Assembly (NCBI GenBank): GCA_947650285.1
Contig: CANTFL010001466.1
Coordinates: 186,001-250,000 of the forward strand
Direction of reading: 5' to 3'
Source of the DNA: Hyaloperonospora brassicae
Lineage: Eukaryota > Oomycota > Peronosporomycetes > Peronosporales > Peronosporaceae
DNA length: 64,000 nt
The notes under the pieces were generated by a model. The model made no database searches and was not told the DNA's origin. It was given only the letters and a program-made list of their open reading frames with translations. The translations under genes were made by a program, and so were the position numbers. Positions 30,166-41,657 of the stretch are shown piece after piece. Positions within the stretch are counted from its first letter, which is position 1; every line of letters begins with the position of its first letter.

Positions 30166-31740
30166 CTAAATGGCTGAAATTTTGGCGCTGAGCTGTCCCT
30201 TCACTGGCAAAGTGAATGAAACAGCATACGTTACCATCTCAGGGCTCTCGAGCTCAACGTGGTACTTACTCAGCAGTGACGCCACGATCAACTTCATCTC
30301 GAGCATTGCAAGGTTTTTGCCCAGGCACATGCGTGGTCCAGCGTTGAATGCCACAAATTGGTACGCCGAGACCGTGATGAGTTTGCCGGTCTTCACGTCG
30401 ATCCACCGTTCTGGCTTAAAGTCCGCAGCATCAGGACCCCACACGTGAGGCATTCGTCCGAGGGCGTACATAGGTAAGCCAGCATAGGATCCGGCGGCAA
30501 TGAATGTGCCGTCAGATAGGACTGTGTCGCGAACAGCCTCCTTCGAGACGAACGGGACGGACGGGTACAGACGCAGTGTCTCCAACAGCGCAGCTTCCAT
30601 GTAAGTGAGTTCGCTGACATCGTCCATTGACGGGCTGCATTTCCCTTTGCACAGCTCGGGCAACTTCGCGTCGAGTTCTTTGCGAATGTTGGCCTCCACT
30701 TGCTTGTTCTGATTGAGACAGTAGAAAAACCAGCTCAGCGCTTGTGCCGTAGTGTCGCGGCCGGCGATGATGAAGTTTACGGCAATGTCTCGCAGGTACA
30801 CGGGGTCAAAGCAGCCGCCGTCTGCGTCCTTTGATTGGTCCATGTTGTCCAGGAACAGCGATATGATATCCTTTCCTGCTTTCTTGTCGTCTTGCGCGTC
30901 TTTTCCACAATGTTGGATCGTCTTGGCCACAATGTCGAAAATGGTGGAATTGATCACGTCAATGTCTTGCTTCAGCTGGCGCTCCATTCCAACTCCTAGG
31001 AAACGCTGAGTCTTCCAGAACCAACTCGGTCGGACGAAGCGAAGTACGAGCGCTCGTTGACAACGGTCAAACGCCACCTGGAACGGGTGTTCCTTATCGC
31101 AATCCAAGACGTCCATTTTCACGCCAAAGGCTATCTCGGTGAACGCCTCCATAGTGAATCGATTGAACAGTCGGTACAAGTCCACCGGGTCGTTCTTCTC
31201 CGCGGCTCGACCGAAAATGCGCTCTAGCACGACCAAGTGCCGCTGGATAGTACTCGTCATGGAGTCCCGCAACGATCGCATGGTGAACAAATTGCTGGCG
31301 ACCTTGCGCTGGCAGTACCACTTGTCGTGATCGACTGCAAAGATGCCTTCACCAAGGAATTCGCGCAGGTACTCAGTCTTTCTTTGTCCTTTGGGGAAGT
31401 TGTCAAACTGGTTCTTGAGTACGTCCTCAAACGCTTTAGGAGTCGAGAGCATAGTCACATCCTGCGTTCCCAACGACTGCAGCAGCACTGGCTCGCCCTT
31501 CGCTTCGGCGCACAGAGTGGCAATCCAGTCATGACGGACTGGAACTGTGCGGATGGCCTCCAACGTGTTGCCGATAAACAACTTTGTCCCACACGGACGC
31601 ACCACGCTTCGAGTCCCAAGCTTACACTTCCACTCAGCTGCTAGCACATAGTACGCTAAGGAGAGAACGACGAGGACGCCAAACGCGGAGACAGCAGTGC
31701 TGTGCGAGAGCGTGTCGGCTATGTAATCCATCGGCAGCAT
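30166..31740 (-). CDS. Cytochrome P450 (CYP86-like monooxygenase)
   Basis: A haem-thiolate monooxygenase, probably anchored in the ER membrane. The closest general resemblance is to CYP86-type fatty-acid hydroxylases and the related oomycete CYP families; the substrate cannot be read from sequence. From the chosen ATG (31740, MLPMDYIADTLSH) it has 524 residues, normal for the family. There is an N-terminal membrane segment (about 12-32, VSAFGVLVVLSLAYYVLAA). The I-helix AGRDTT is at 326-331, the ExxR motif ETLR at 387-390, and the PERW motif lies beyond it. The haem loop FNAGPRMCLG has its ligand Cys at 472. The frame stays open to an ATG at 31947, adding 69 Cys-rich residues that do not look like a P450 N-terminus, so the internal start is preferred. 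No intron is needed. All key residues are present. Confidence 0.93.
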   Translation of the reverse strand: MLPMDYIADTLSHSTAVSAFGVLVVLSLAYYVLAAEWKCKLGTRSVVRPCGTKLFIGNTLEAIRTVPVRHDWIATLCAEAKGEPVLLQSLGTQDVTMLSTPKAFEDVLKNQFDNFPKGQRKTEYLREFLGEGIFAVDHDKWYCQRKVASNLFTMRSLRDSMTSTIQRHLVVLERIFGRAAEKNDPVDLYRLFNRFTMEAFTEIAFGVKMDVLDCDKEHPFQVAFDRCQRALVLRFVRPSWFWKTQRFLGVGMERQLKQDIDVINSTIFDIVAKTIQHCGKDAQDDKKAGKDIISLFLDNMDQSKDADGGCFDPVYLRDIAVNFIIAGRDTTAQALSWFFYCLNQNKQVEANIRKELDAKLPELCKGKCSPSMDDVSELTYMEAALLETLRLYPSVPFVSKEAVRDTVLSDGTFIAAGSYAGLPMYALGRMPHVWGPDAADFKPERWIDVKTGKLITVSAYQFVAFNAGPRMCLGKNLAMLEMKLIVASLLSKYHVELESPEMVTYAVSFTLPVKGQLSAKISAI

Positions 31741-31947
31741 CGGGATCGATGTGGTCTCGATGAGAAAAAATTGACAATGACAGATGACCGTAAACATCCC
31801 GCCCGTTATTTTTGAATACTGACGTGAATACATCAAAGAGAACTGTTGAGGAATCTCAGTTCCGCAAGATTTGCACTCATCGAATCGATCACAAGCAAAG
31901 TCTCCGTCAGTCAAGCGTACCAATTTTTTGAGGACCCGATGAAACAT

Positions 31948-32743
31948 TCATGCACGGAATATTGTAAAGTACACTAGCGGATTGTACGCCATGTGACACG
32001 ACCCACCTTAGCACTAGGCACGTGATCGTGCGCATCTCTCGGACTTACGCTGGCTCTTCTGCTGACCACAACCACTGAGCTCAACAGGTTCAATTTATCG
32101 TTGAGTTGTAATATGTCAGTGGTAGTGATCAGCAGAAGAGACAGCGTAAGTCAAAGGGATGCGCATGATTACGCGCCTGCAATTCATTTAGGGAGCCGCT
32201 ATTCACCACTCAATTCTCCGCATAATTTTCTCGCGCTGTAATTGGCTAAATGTAAATAAATACACGAAAATAAGAATATAATTTTTATCAATAAAAAATT
32301 GATTAAATTAGGCAATAAACAAAGACCATCAATCACAAACATTATGTAGTAAACATCAGAAACGCAGTAATTTTTGATGATTTCATAGCCAATGGTTCGT
32401 GCTATTTTGTATTACGTGTAGCATGTTTTCTTAGAAATAGGAGCGTAATGACAATCGTGGTGTTGTGAATAGGACTTTTCTGTACTCATAAGTAAAAGGC
32501 TCCGCCGATTTATACACCTTGTCCATATATAATACCATTGCCATATTATAGGGTAAACAAACAGTATGAAACCATGCCCACACGTCGTACTTCATTACTT
32601 TTTGTCAAATACATTTTTCGGATCAACAATGACCCACTCAAATCTTTGACAATCGGATACTAAACAAGTCCGTTTACATTCATACGTTTGGATGACTTTA
32701 TGTCAAGCTCAATTCGTATCGAAGGTCTTCCTCCAGTGCCACC
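31948..32743. other. AT-rich intergenic region containing a foldback repeat
   Basis: Upstream side of the P450 gene. Apart from the hairpin at 32019-32175 there is only AT-rich sequence (32180-32660) with no coding frame recognised. Confidence 0.4.
32019..32175. repeat. Long imperfect hairpin (foldback) upstream of the P450 gene
   Basis: Two arms of about 58 bp, 32019-32077 and 32116-32175, are inverted copies with some ten mismatches, separated by a 38-bp loop. Shared words include GCGCAT, ACTTACGCTG, CTCTTCTGCTGA and CCACTGA. The structure resembles a small foldback element or an inverted duplication. It starts about 70 bp beyond the longest possible P450 start codon. Confidence 0.7.
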
Positions 32744-34041
32744 ATGGCACACAGGCGCGTTATCAAGACCAACCTCGAGAAGCGAATAGTGATCAAGTCG
32801 ATCGAAGGTCCTGGAGGTGGGGTCCCAACGCGCGCCTTGAAGCACTATCAAGCGGAGCGAGGGTGGAAGGTGTCAAGTGCCCAAATTCGCTACTAGTTTA
32901 AGAACCGCGCCGCCATCCGAACTCCCCGGCGCTGCAGCTGCGAGTGACAGGTAAATACAAATTCCACTGTCTCGGTGAGATATAGGATGTCCTGTTTGAC
33001 TAAATCGTTTTCCTAAAATCGACCAAAGAAAAGGTGTCGCTTCAGTGAAATCAAGCATCTGCACGCAAGCTCACTAAAGCTGAGCTGGACGACGATGATC
33101 TCTGCGCATCTGACAAGTGGCTCACTCGCTTCATTATATTTTGTGTTCTCTCTCTCTCAGACGGGCGACCCCTCTCATCGTATGCAGTGACGACGAGCTC
33201 ACTGCGCGTGCCGTACGATTCCCCACGTACCTCAAATGGAAGAAGAGTTCGCTCACCCCAGCGGCACGCTAATGATGGATGAGACGGCGGTGTTATTTGA
33301 TGATTCGCGGCGCGACACTGTGGACTCTACCGGTTCTCGTAATGACGTCTTGCGCTTGACATGGATCGCTTTGATGCGGAAGAATGTTGCGCTTACTGCC
33401 ACATCCATGAAGACAAAGCTGCCACCTCATCTGATCTGGAAAGGCGCAAAAAAAGAATTTAGGAGAGCGGCGCGGTTTATGTTACGTATCAAGAGCGAGC
33501 CTGGATGAACAGTGAGCTTCTTTTAAAGTGGATCGATCTGATATTTCTAGCGCTTCTATAATCCTGCAGCGGGAAAGGTTAGTGTAGGACTTGATGCGAG
33601 CGCACATAGCCAAGGACGTCAAGGCGAATGCATCATCAAGAAGATCCATTAGATAAATATTTCCTTGACGGCCAACGCCATCAATGCAGGCAGGGTACAT
33701 CGGAATATACAAGTCCTTCAAAGATTGTCTCTCTAGCGTTATTGACGAATGGAACAGGTATTATCGGGTGCGGTACACCAAGGGAGGATTGTAACGGCCA
33801 CCTAGCGTGGAGGAGGTGGTGGTTGGGTCATCAGACCGCAAAAAATTGTCCTCGACTAAGTTGTCCGCAAGTCTGTTGCAGCATCAGTGCTCGCTGTTGA
33901 CTACAGCGACTGGCACATTGCCAAGAACGACGTGCATGGTGGACTCTTTCAGAGTAGATGGGTGAGCGCTGACGAAGGTTCCTCCGATGATGCAGATGAT
34001 GCTGATAAAGCATATGAGTTTGACGATCCAGTCTTTGGATA
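32744..34041 (+). pseudogene. Pogo/Tigger-like (DDE_1) transposase relic
   Basis: It starts at ATG 32744 in a strong context (GCCACCATGG). The N-terminal piece MAHRRVIKTNLEKRIVIKSI, continuing to SAQIRY, is helix-turn-helix-like. After a stretch of stops the DDE region is clear: MDETAVLFDDSRRDTVDSTG (33271-33330), KLPPHLIWKG (about 33419-33448), and in another frame VTYQERAWMNSELLLKWIDL (about 33482-33541). Then come a degraded WDA-type catalytic segment and YKSFKDCLSSVIDEWNRYYR (about 33709-33768). The order and motifs (MDET, LIWKG, YKSFK) are those of pogo/Tigger-type transposases of the Tc1/mariner superfamily. Frameshifts and stops make it a relic. Termini were not identified. Confidence 0.7.
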
Positions 34042-35543
34042 AAGGCATTTGGCTATGTGTTTATCAGCGCCTAATATAATGTGGGTCGCAATATATGGTT
34101 TTTATGTACTTGCGTTGCAGCTCCATATCCCCCTGTAAGAATCTAGTTGTTCCATCGCTGCTGGGCTTGAACTCATGCGGTATGAGTATTTCTTAGCTGC
34201 TACACCACTCCACTACTGCCGTCATTTATAATCCAAAGAATCAATTTTTTCATTTACGTGTGAATTGGTAGTTGTATTCTGCCTGATGCAACGCCTTTAT
34301 GCGAATTAGGGTATAATAGGGTATATTATACCGTATATTATTCGGCAGAACCCGTTATTAAGAATTGGTTTCCATTTATACGCTCATAACCTTCCCTTCA
34401 CAAATGTTCTAAGAATATTTGTCTTTGCGAAAAGTCACGCGATGCCACAGGAAACATCTATAAAAAGGGAAAATAAAAGAAATGCCCCAGATAGTGAATA
34501 AGTAAACAAGTCCCAGAATCTTAAAAAAATATAGATTTAAGGTCCTAGTATACTCAAGTTAATGTCATGATGTAGCCACAATTCCACTAACTCAAGCGCA
34601 TCATATCGATACAAGTTATCGTTCTGGTCATGATGGGTTTTCACGCTACTTGTGTAAGCACGATGCAACCCACTCTAACCCCTTATAGCAGGTGCTGGAA
34701 CTTTAAAGTGCAAGTTGCTTGATCCCGTCATTATATGTTATTGTGTCATTAGTCGTATACGGAGCTCGGTAGAATCAGCATCACAATCGCATGTTCCTAG
34801 CTATACACGCACACACACACGTACACTTTCCGTCGATGAGCACCAGCACGCACGTGTTGCGAGCGTCCGTGCACGCACCCCATCCAATGCAACGACTGTA
34901 TCTCTCCGCAAAAACAGCAGTAGCATCATCAACAGAGTGACAATGCAGCAACCGCAGCACCTACAACAGCGCCAGCAGCAAGAACAGCAGTAGCAGCATA
35001 AACAAAAAAACTAAAACAACAACAGCAAACGCAGCACCTAAACAACAATAGCAGCAGCAATCTCAGCAGTAACATCAATGATAGCAACTGAAACAAAAGC
35101 AATAACATTAGTATCAACAACATTAGCACCGAATGACCGTGTTTACAGACGCAATCAATGATACGAAGACGCGTTTACGTACCTATATCATGCGTTTGTC
35201 CCTGCAACTGGTGTCTGCAAGTGCAGCACGCCAGCGGCAAAACTTTATCTCCATCTTCCCGAACAGGGCGATGACTGGAAATAGCCGTAAATGAGAAAGC
35301 GAAAAACAGAAAGAATGGGTGGTTTTATGTGTACCACATTAACTTTAGCTTACTCAGACGTGGAGATTTTCGTGATTAAATAAGGCATTTTATAATTCCC
35401 TTAAAGTAAAATGATTAGCAGTTGTAAGGATTCCATTATACAGATATGATTAACTGCAGCTGTGCCGATGATCCTGCGCAAATTGTCAATCGTAGCTTCC
35501 TCATATATGGCCTGTCTCTTTACATATTTCTAAATTATATGAT
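34042..35543. other. Intergenic region with low-complexity tract, no gene
   Basis: The region is AT-rich to about 34700. A short CA repeat (about 34807-34830) and then a CAR/CAA trinucleotide-rich tract follow. The small frames, including 34715-34993, encode only low-complexity peptide. No family was recognised. Confidence 0.4.
34905..35131. repeat. CAA/CAG-rich low-complexity tract
   Basis: Imperfect repeats of CAG, CAA and AAC run for about 220 bp, with interspersed TAG/TAA that rule out a translated poly-Gln region on this strand. Confidence 0.65.
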
Positions 35544-36023
35544 AGAGCAAATTTCATAAGCAGTGCCACATATGTGCAAAAGTTCCAAAATCAGTACTTT
35601 ATTCAACTCAAGTATAAAAACATAAAGAAGTAGTGCTAACCGCATTATACTCAACTGCAACATGGGATAAGAAACTGCTTGATTGCTAACCACTCTTTCC
35701 ATATAATAGACAGCTGTCACACAATGGTCGTGAACGATTCATTGTTACCAACGTTCGTTCACTTATCAATCGCGCCCTCGCGCCGATGGGCCCACTCACA
35801 GTGAGCACATTGTGTGCGAGCCTGGTCCTGGTCACACGAACTCGACTATCTCGTGATCGTGGGGACCCCGCTGGGACCCCGTACCATTCGTGAGCAGTGG
35901 TATCAGCAGGTCAGTTCTTACTGTTGGTGATGATTGTTATGTTTAACGATTGCGTGCTAAGTCCGTGTGTTTGTATTGCAGTGCGAGGAGTATGACTGAC
36001 AGGCAGATAATAAGCTGATGACT
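35544..36023. repeat. MULE left terminal inverted repeat
   Basis: It is the reverse complement of 38552-39031 with about six differences, four of them clustered next to the outer end. Directly inside it (about 36036-36125) is a diverged second copy of part of the arm (words GTCAGTTCTTACTG and GTTTAACAATTGCGT), present on this side only. Confidence 0.85.
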
Positions 36024-36989
36024 AGTTGAAGTGGTACGCACCCATAACAGCTCGTGAGAAGTAGCAGCAGCTGGTCAGTTCTTACTGAAGGTGAAGATTG
36101 TGCTGTTTAACAATTGCGTACGTGTTAAATATGGTGATATAGGGCAACGTGTGTTTTTTACCATCTATATCGAAATTTTTCTATATCAGCAAAGAAACGA
36201 TAACAAATAGAGAGAACTGGCTCTGTTTTTTTCAATTAAGATTATGAAAGCCGCAACATAATCCTTGCAGCATGGCAACACAGAAATGCACAGCAGAAAC
36301 AAAAAAATACAATATATGCGATTCATATCCTAAAACTGTTGTCGAAGCTGGATGTAGTTGTGCATCTAATCGATGAGACGTCATAAAGAGCTACACACTG
36401 CACCTATATGTTATCATAAATACAAGGACTATCTTGCGTGGCACCCTTATGGAGTGGTGTTGGATATCACGGTACTGGAATTATAGAACTAGACATAGTT
36501 CTTAAGTCAATTGGATGTGCAATACATGATTAGTTTCTCTCGCCTATCGAATTAGCACGGCGGCGACATGATTTGCTGTTGTGCATAGCTTGCGTGCACG
36601 AACGACACTTGTACGTAGCTCTAGTTTTTGTATCACGTGAGCTGCCAATACGTCTTTTTAATGTCGCCTAGCTTGCTTGTAGTACGGGGTGGGTATATAC
36701 ATACTGCTGGGGGGTTGTGCTGACAACGACTTCAATTGACCTCCCTTAAAAATCTTGGTTTTAGTTCTTCACGATGTACGGCGGATGAAAAGCTGAAGTC
36801 ACGTCGATTATGGACCCTATAGTATACAACACGGCGGCGGTGTGGCGGCAAGGCCATTTCATTTGGAGTAAGGTTGAACATGAACAGTTCAAAGCTTCAG
36901 CCACGACACGCCGATATCTTGCATAACCATGCTTTATGGCTACCGATCACCCAGTAGAAGACTGTGAATCTCCTTCATAGCCCGCAGCC

Positions 36990-38250
36990 TGATTTTCATA
37001 TTTTAAAGCTCTCTGGCACGAGGTTTCACCATAAGATCTTGGGCTTGTACTTCTTGATCTAATCTTGACGCATACAAAACTTGTCCATATTCGCCCTCTC
37101 CAATACATTTATTGCCTCCAGAGGTGTTGCATCACGTATATTATTGTTTGTCACTCTTAACAAAATTGGTAGTGCGCCATCCAAAAAGTGGACATGGTGT
37201 CATCGGTGGCATGTAATCATCGAAAGGGAGCTGTTCTGTGAACATGGATTGTTGTCACCATTCAATCCACTCGAAATGTTGCATGCCTCATGATCACCAT
37301 CATGTATCGGGGTATTAGCATAGTCTTTCCACTTAATTACATCGATGCCTAAAATGTCCGTGGTCACATCGTCTCCAAAATTAACCGAATTGCCGTAAAA
37401 GTCTCATTGTAGTCAACTTATGTCTCTGTGGACTGAAGTTCCAAACCGCATTCTCAAATTCGCTTTTAGAACAGCCAAAGTTGTGCTTGCCATTACGAAA
37501 TATAATTATACTGCAGAAGTGAATGTAAACGCTGCTACCCGATCTTGTCTGCACTAGTTTTACGGCTTCTTAAATATTTACACGATCACACATGTCAGCG
37601 ATATCATGACATCAATTTCTGCGTTAATATACTGAATCAGACACCAAGCAATGTTGTCCTGACTTTCTACGTGCAAAAATGTTGATGCTAGATTGACGAT
37701 TTGTACGTTTCTAACTCGTCCAGTTCGATGAAGTATAACGCCATTATACTCACTATGACGATTATAGGCGCCGTCAAAGCCACCACCAGAGTACTAAAAA
37801 TGATGGATGTCGACGGCAACCTTTAATGCCAAAAAATGTAAAATTGATTGTGTTTATCCTCGTTAAGTGACAAAAGGATGTCTAGATGACGCGCCATAAC
37901 TTCACTAAGTGTGGTGTAAGGAGCGGAAAATACAATTACATTCTCGTTCCTTGCCATTAACCACCGCATCCTTACCCCTATAAATCTTGTATCGATACTT
38001 CTGCAGATTAGTTCCATCACGAGCCCTTACTAGCGCCACAGTTGACTTTCGCTTGATTCCCTTGTCGCCTCGAATCGCGGCATAGAAAGTTGGCAGTCGT
38101 TAAATTGGCCGTGATGATGGTTTGGTGATATCCATGTACACAGTGGAGCGGATGTCAACAAACGTAGACCGCAAAACTCGGAAATTTTACCCATCCATTC
38201 TCGCTTTGTAACACGTACCATCCACGGGCATCCATCTTGTGGGAATATGG
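36990..38250 (-). pseudogene. MULE transposase relic
   Basis: The minus strand shows, in shifting frames, a zinc-binding N-terminal piece (KYRYKIYRGKDAVVNGKERE then CNCIF, about 37925-38000). The MULE catalytic block is FDGAYNRHSEYNGVILHRTG, continuing VRNVQIVNLASTFLHVESQD (about 37630-37790). A C-terminal block reads LFGWRTTNFVKSD and, one frame over, NNNIRDATPLEAINVLERAN (about 37085-37200). The WRTTNFVES-type motif and the YNGVILH region are characteristic of MULE transposases as I know the family. Multiple stops and frameshifts disable it. Confidence 0.7.
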
Positions 38251-38551
38251 CTTGCCTATGTCACTCCCCTACTTCACTTGCACTGATGATCTTGATCGAG
38301 ACAGTAGTTATATTAAAACCGCGGTTACAGCAACGACGAATCAAGAAGTGAGATCATCCGTCAGGTTAGTAGTTCATTGTGAAAAGCGCTTAACTCGATC
38401 TCCGCAGTTTCTCGAGACATCTTAATGTTACGATTACGCTTAAGGCCTAAACTAAACTTTATAACGGTATGAAGTAGTAAACAAATCAATATTGGTTGAA
38501 GAATCCATTGGACTAGCAATAGTTACTGCAAAATTTGAGATCATATATTTA

Positions 38552-39031
38552 AGTCATCAGCTTATTATCTGCCTGTCAGTCATACTCCTCGCACTGCAAT
38601 ACAAACACACGGACTTAGCACGCAATCGTTCAACATAACAATCATCACCAACAGTAAGAACTGACCTGCTGATACCACTGCTCACGAATGGTACGGGGTC
38701 CCAGCGGGATCCCCACGATCACGAGATAGTCGAGTTCGTGTGACCAGGACCAGGCTCGCACACAATGTGCTCACTGTGAGTGGGCCCATCGGCGCGAGGG
38801 CGCGATTGATAAGTGAACGAACGTTGGTAACAATGAATCGTTCACGACCATTGTGTGACAGCTGTCTATTATATGGAAAGAGTGGTTAGCAATCAAGCAG
38901 TTTCTTATCCCATGTTGCAGTTGAGTATAATGCGGTTAGCACTACTTCTTTATGTTTTTATACTTGAGTTGAATAAAGTACTGATTTTGGAACTTTTGCA
39001 CATATGTGGCACTGGTTATACGATTTGCTCT
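38552..39031. repeat. MULE right terminal inverted repeat
   Basis: Inverted partner of 35544-36023. Both arms contain a short open frame (61 codons on the left, 74 on the right) with the same start, which is just duplicated terminal sequence and not evidence of a gene. Confidence 0.85.
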
Positions 39032-41214
39032 TCGAATAATGCGACAAAAGTGCTATATTTCAGTATCTTACCTGATTAAAGCGAATTTGCACGACTTTAT
39101 AAGAAATTGTAAGAGTACAGGACAGTGTCGATGGATCCACGATAGAAAATCGGAGCAATCCACTTTCTGATGTATAAGAATTCCTTCGAGAAAATCTAAA
39201 CTTTATTTAACGTATCTTAGCCTCAATAAGTTCTATCAATAGCTGTAACTACCACCATTGATTATCACGACATATATGTAGATAACCAATGAAGAAAAGC
39301 ATTGGGGTGAAGATAACGCGTTATGGATGTTAACGAGGTACAAACAGAATGCAGTTGGTGTTGGAACTCAAGGACGTTAGACGAACGCAGCTGACAACAG
39401 TGGTGGAAGGTAATATGTGCGATGTGAAGTGCATGGATGGTACGTATATTTAAAAGTAAAGTCAGGTAACAACTGTGTCAATGTGAATTATGAAATCAAC
39501 AGGAGAATAATTCAGAGCAGCAATAGCCTGCAATATTTGTTTAAGCCTTACTTCTTATCAATCACCTTCTAACCTACCTTCTTCAAAGAAAAATGAATGT
39601 CTGATATAGCTCAGGTTCAGATAGTAAACTTGCAATTGGTTTGCAGTCAGTTGTACGCAGTAGGAGACACTGATCAATACTGACATCTCGAAGTTTTGCC
39701 TAGTACAATGGAAGTCAACTTCTACTGGACTATTACAAGATTGCACTGGTGCGTCCATGACCACATTTTGTCAGCTCCGCATTATGTGACAGAAAGAACT
39801 ACCATCATATAATCCTGAGAATTTCATCAACCACGGCAAATGTTCGAGGCTCCAGTTACTATCAAAAGACGGCCAAGTCAGCTACTAGGAGCTGACAGGA
39901 ATGCAATTATTACAAATCAGTAGCCATTTATCATGATGAGGCAGTCAGAAATTAGTTACCACTAGCCTAAAATATAGCTTTCTAATGGCAAATTAGAGTT
40001 TGATACGAAGCTCTAAATTATCTGCCATAGGAGAAGAAATCTTCATTTTCTTACAACTCAAGCAGTTACATTGCTGAATCCTTCAAGATTTCATGTGATC
40101 TTTTAGTCCACACTGATAACTGTGTTTTTTCATGCTGTTGAGTCCCACGCCGCTTTTGTCAATTAAATATGTATTTGGGTCTGTAAAGACGCAAGTATAT
40201 TGAGAAGTCTTAATCTTTGCTATCTTCTCTACGCGCTGACTAAGCCTGTGTACACTCAGAAGCCCTTGTGTTGTCGAACCTCGTCTCCTTGCTACTTGCT
40301 GATATGTTTTTGGGTGGTTTTGGCGAAGAATGTCCTTTCCTTAATGACCACCTGATACCTGTATGAAGTGACGTGGTCTACAGATTCTTGTGTCTTGCCA
40401 AAGTATGCACACAAAAAAGAATGTCAATTTGTCTAATATATGGTAATTTAACTCGTCTTGTTTACTCGTACTATTATTATAGGGTCTCGCAAAGGTGTCG
40501 TTTTGTGTAACGATATAGCGCATTCTGTACAGATCCTTTAAGTTGACCTTTACATTTTGCCAATCAGAGCTTGAGAAAAACGAAGGTTTTTTGGTACGAA
40601 ATCTTTAAGTTTGAAAAGTTTACATACTCAAGCGTTCTACATAAAGTTTTGCCGTAGCGAACTTACTTTAGATTTTCAAAAACCAAAACAGCCGCGATAT
40701 CCATACATACGTATGCGTTTATGGTGAGTTGAAATGTTTCCTAAATCGAGAAAATAGTGGGTTGACATTTGGATCCTTAATCGATAGTTTGATGCATATA
40801 TAATGCAGAAAGACGGCTTTGAAGCGAAAGACTAAAATACAAATAGGCATAGGCTTTGATTACTGACTGGATGCCGCACAGGGAATGCGGTCCTCGCTTA
40901 CCAATTTATATACAACGGCCGGATAACATTTCTGGACGATAAACGTATTTTTGAAGTAGCACGCTCTCTGTTCTTTACCTTCTTCTGATGCTATTTCAAT
41001 TGGAATAAAAGACATTTAGCGTTGTTGTCACTACACAGAAAAAGTTTGGGACCTACGGCTACTATTCGACCATTCGCCTCTGCACGATTGACCAGTTATG
41101 TAAATGATGGGATGCGACGATATCGTAAAAGACAAAGGTGCAGCACTGATATCGATAGACTCAATGTTTGTATCAAAGAATCGATTCGTTTGATGCGCTC
41201 AATCGGTAAGGAGA
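39032..41214. other. AT-rich intergenic region, no gene recognised
   Basis: 2.2 kb without a long frame, repeat terminus or RNA gene that I could identify. Open frames stay below about 70 codons and show no family motif. Confidence 0.4.
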
Positions 41215-41607
41215 TGTAACGGGGCAGCCCGTTACATGGAAATTGTCATTTAGAAAATAATGACAATAAAGAATATTATGTTGAATATTATTTTAACAAT
41301 ATCACCAATGGTGGTGATATTGATGGGTCGACAAAAGAGTCTGCTCATTGGTTGATATCTTGATGATATCAACCCACCAATTGCCGCAAGACGCGCGCAA
41401 TGAGTGGTGACGAGACGTCACCATACATTCAGTTAGATTAGTATAATTAAGTTAAGTCAAACAGAGAGACAGTAGTTAAAAGACTTAATTATATTAATAT
41501 AACAGTTCTACTTTTACCCTACCTACGCTTCCTCGCTCGCCACGTGTACGTCCGTCGGGGCACCGATACCCTTGCGTTAAGTTCACGCAAGGGTGTGCCC
41601 CGTTACA
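41215..41607 (+). repeat. Gypsy 5' LTR
   Basis: 393 bp from TGTAACGGGGCAGCCC to GTGCCCCGTTACA. The first 22 bases are a palindrome (TGTAACGGG-gcag-CCCGTTACA). The hairpin CCCTTGCGT-taagttc-ACGCAAGGG lies near the right edge. Confidence 0.95.
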
Positions 41608-41657
41608 CCTGGTAGCACTTTGTAGTCCTTCCAAGGACCACAACATCCAACTTGAAC

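Larger units (their letters stand above)
35544..39031 (-). mobile_element. Mutator-like element (MULE) with 480-bp terminal inverted repeats
   Basis: Two inverted arms of 480 bp (35544-36023 and 38552-39031), near 98-99% identical by eye, enclose 2.5 kb. That interval encodes a decayed MULE transposase on the minus strand. Very long TIRs are typical of Mutator-like elements. An exact 8-11 bp target duplication was not found in the flanks (AATTATATGAT and TCGAATAATGC), so the outer limits may be off by a few bases. Confidence 0.75.

Noticed and set aside
31741..31947. 69-residue N-terminal extension of the P450
   Set aside because: It is Cys-rich and precedes a normal P450 membrane anchor. 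It is more likely 5' leader that happens to be open.
34905..35131. CAG/CAA tract as a CRISPR array or poly-Gln gene
   Set aside because: There are no regular repeat-spacer units, and stops interrupt the frames. It is simple low-complexity sequence in a eukaryotic genome.
35544..36023. Terminal arm read as an LTR followed by a tRNA-iMet-like primer site (TGGTATCAGCAG)
   Set aside because: The second copy is inverted rather than direct, and the interval encodes a MULE transposase. Long terminal inverted repeats explain it better.
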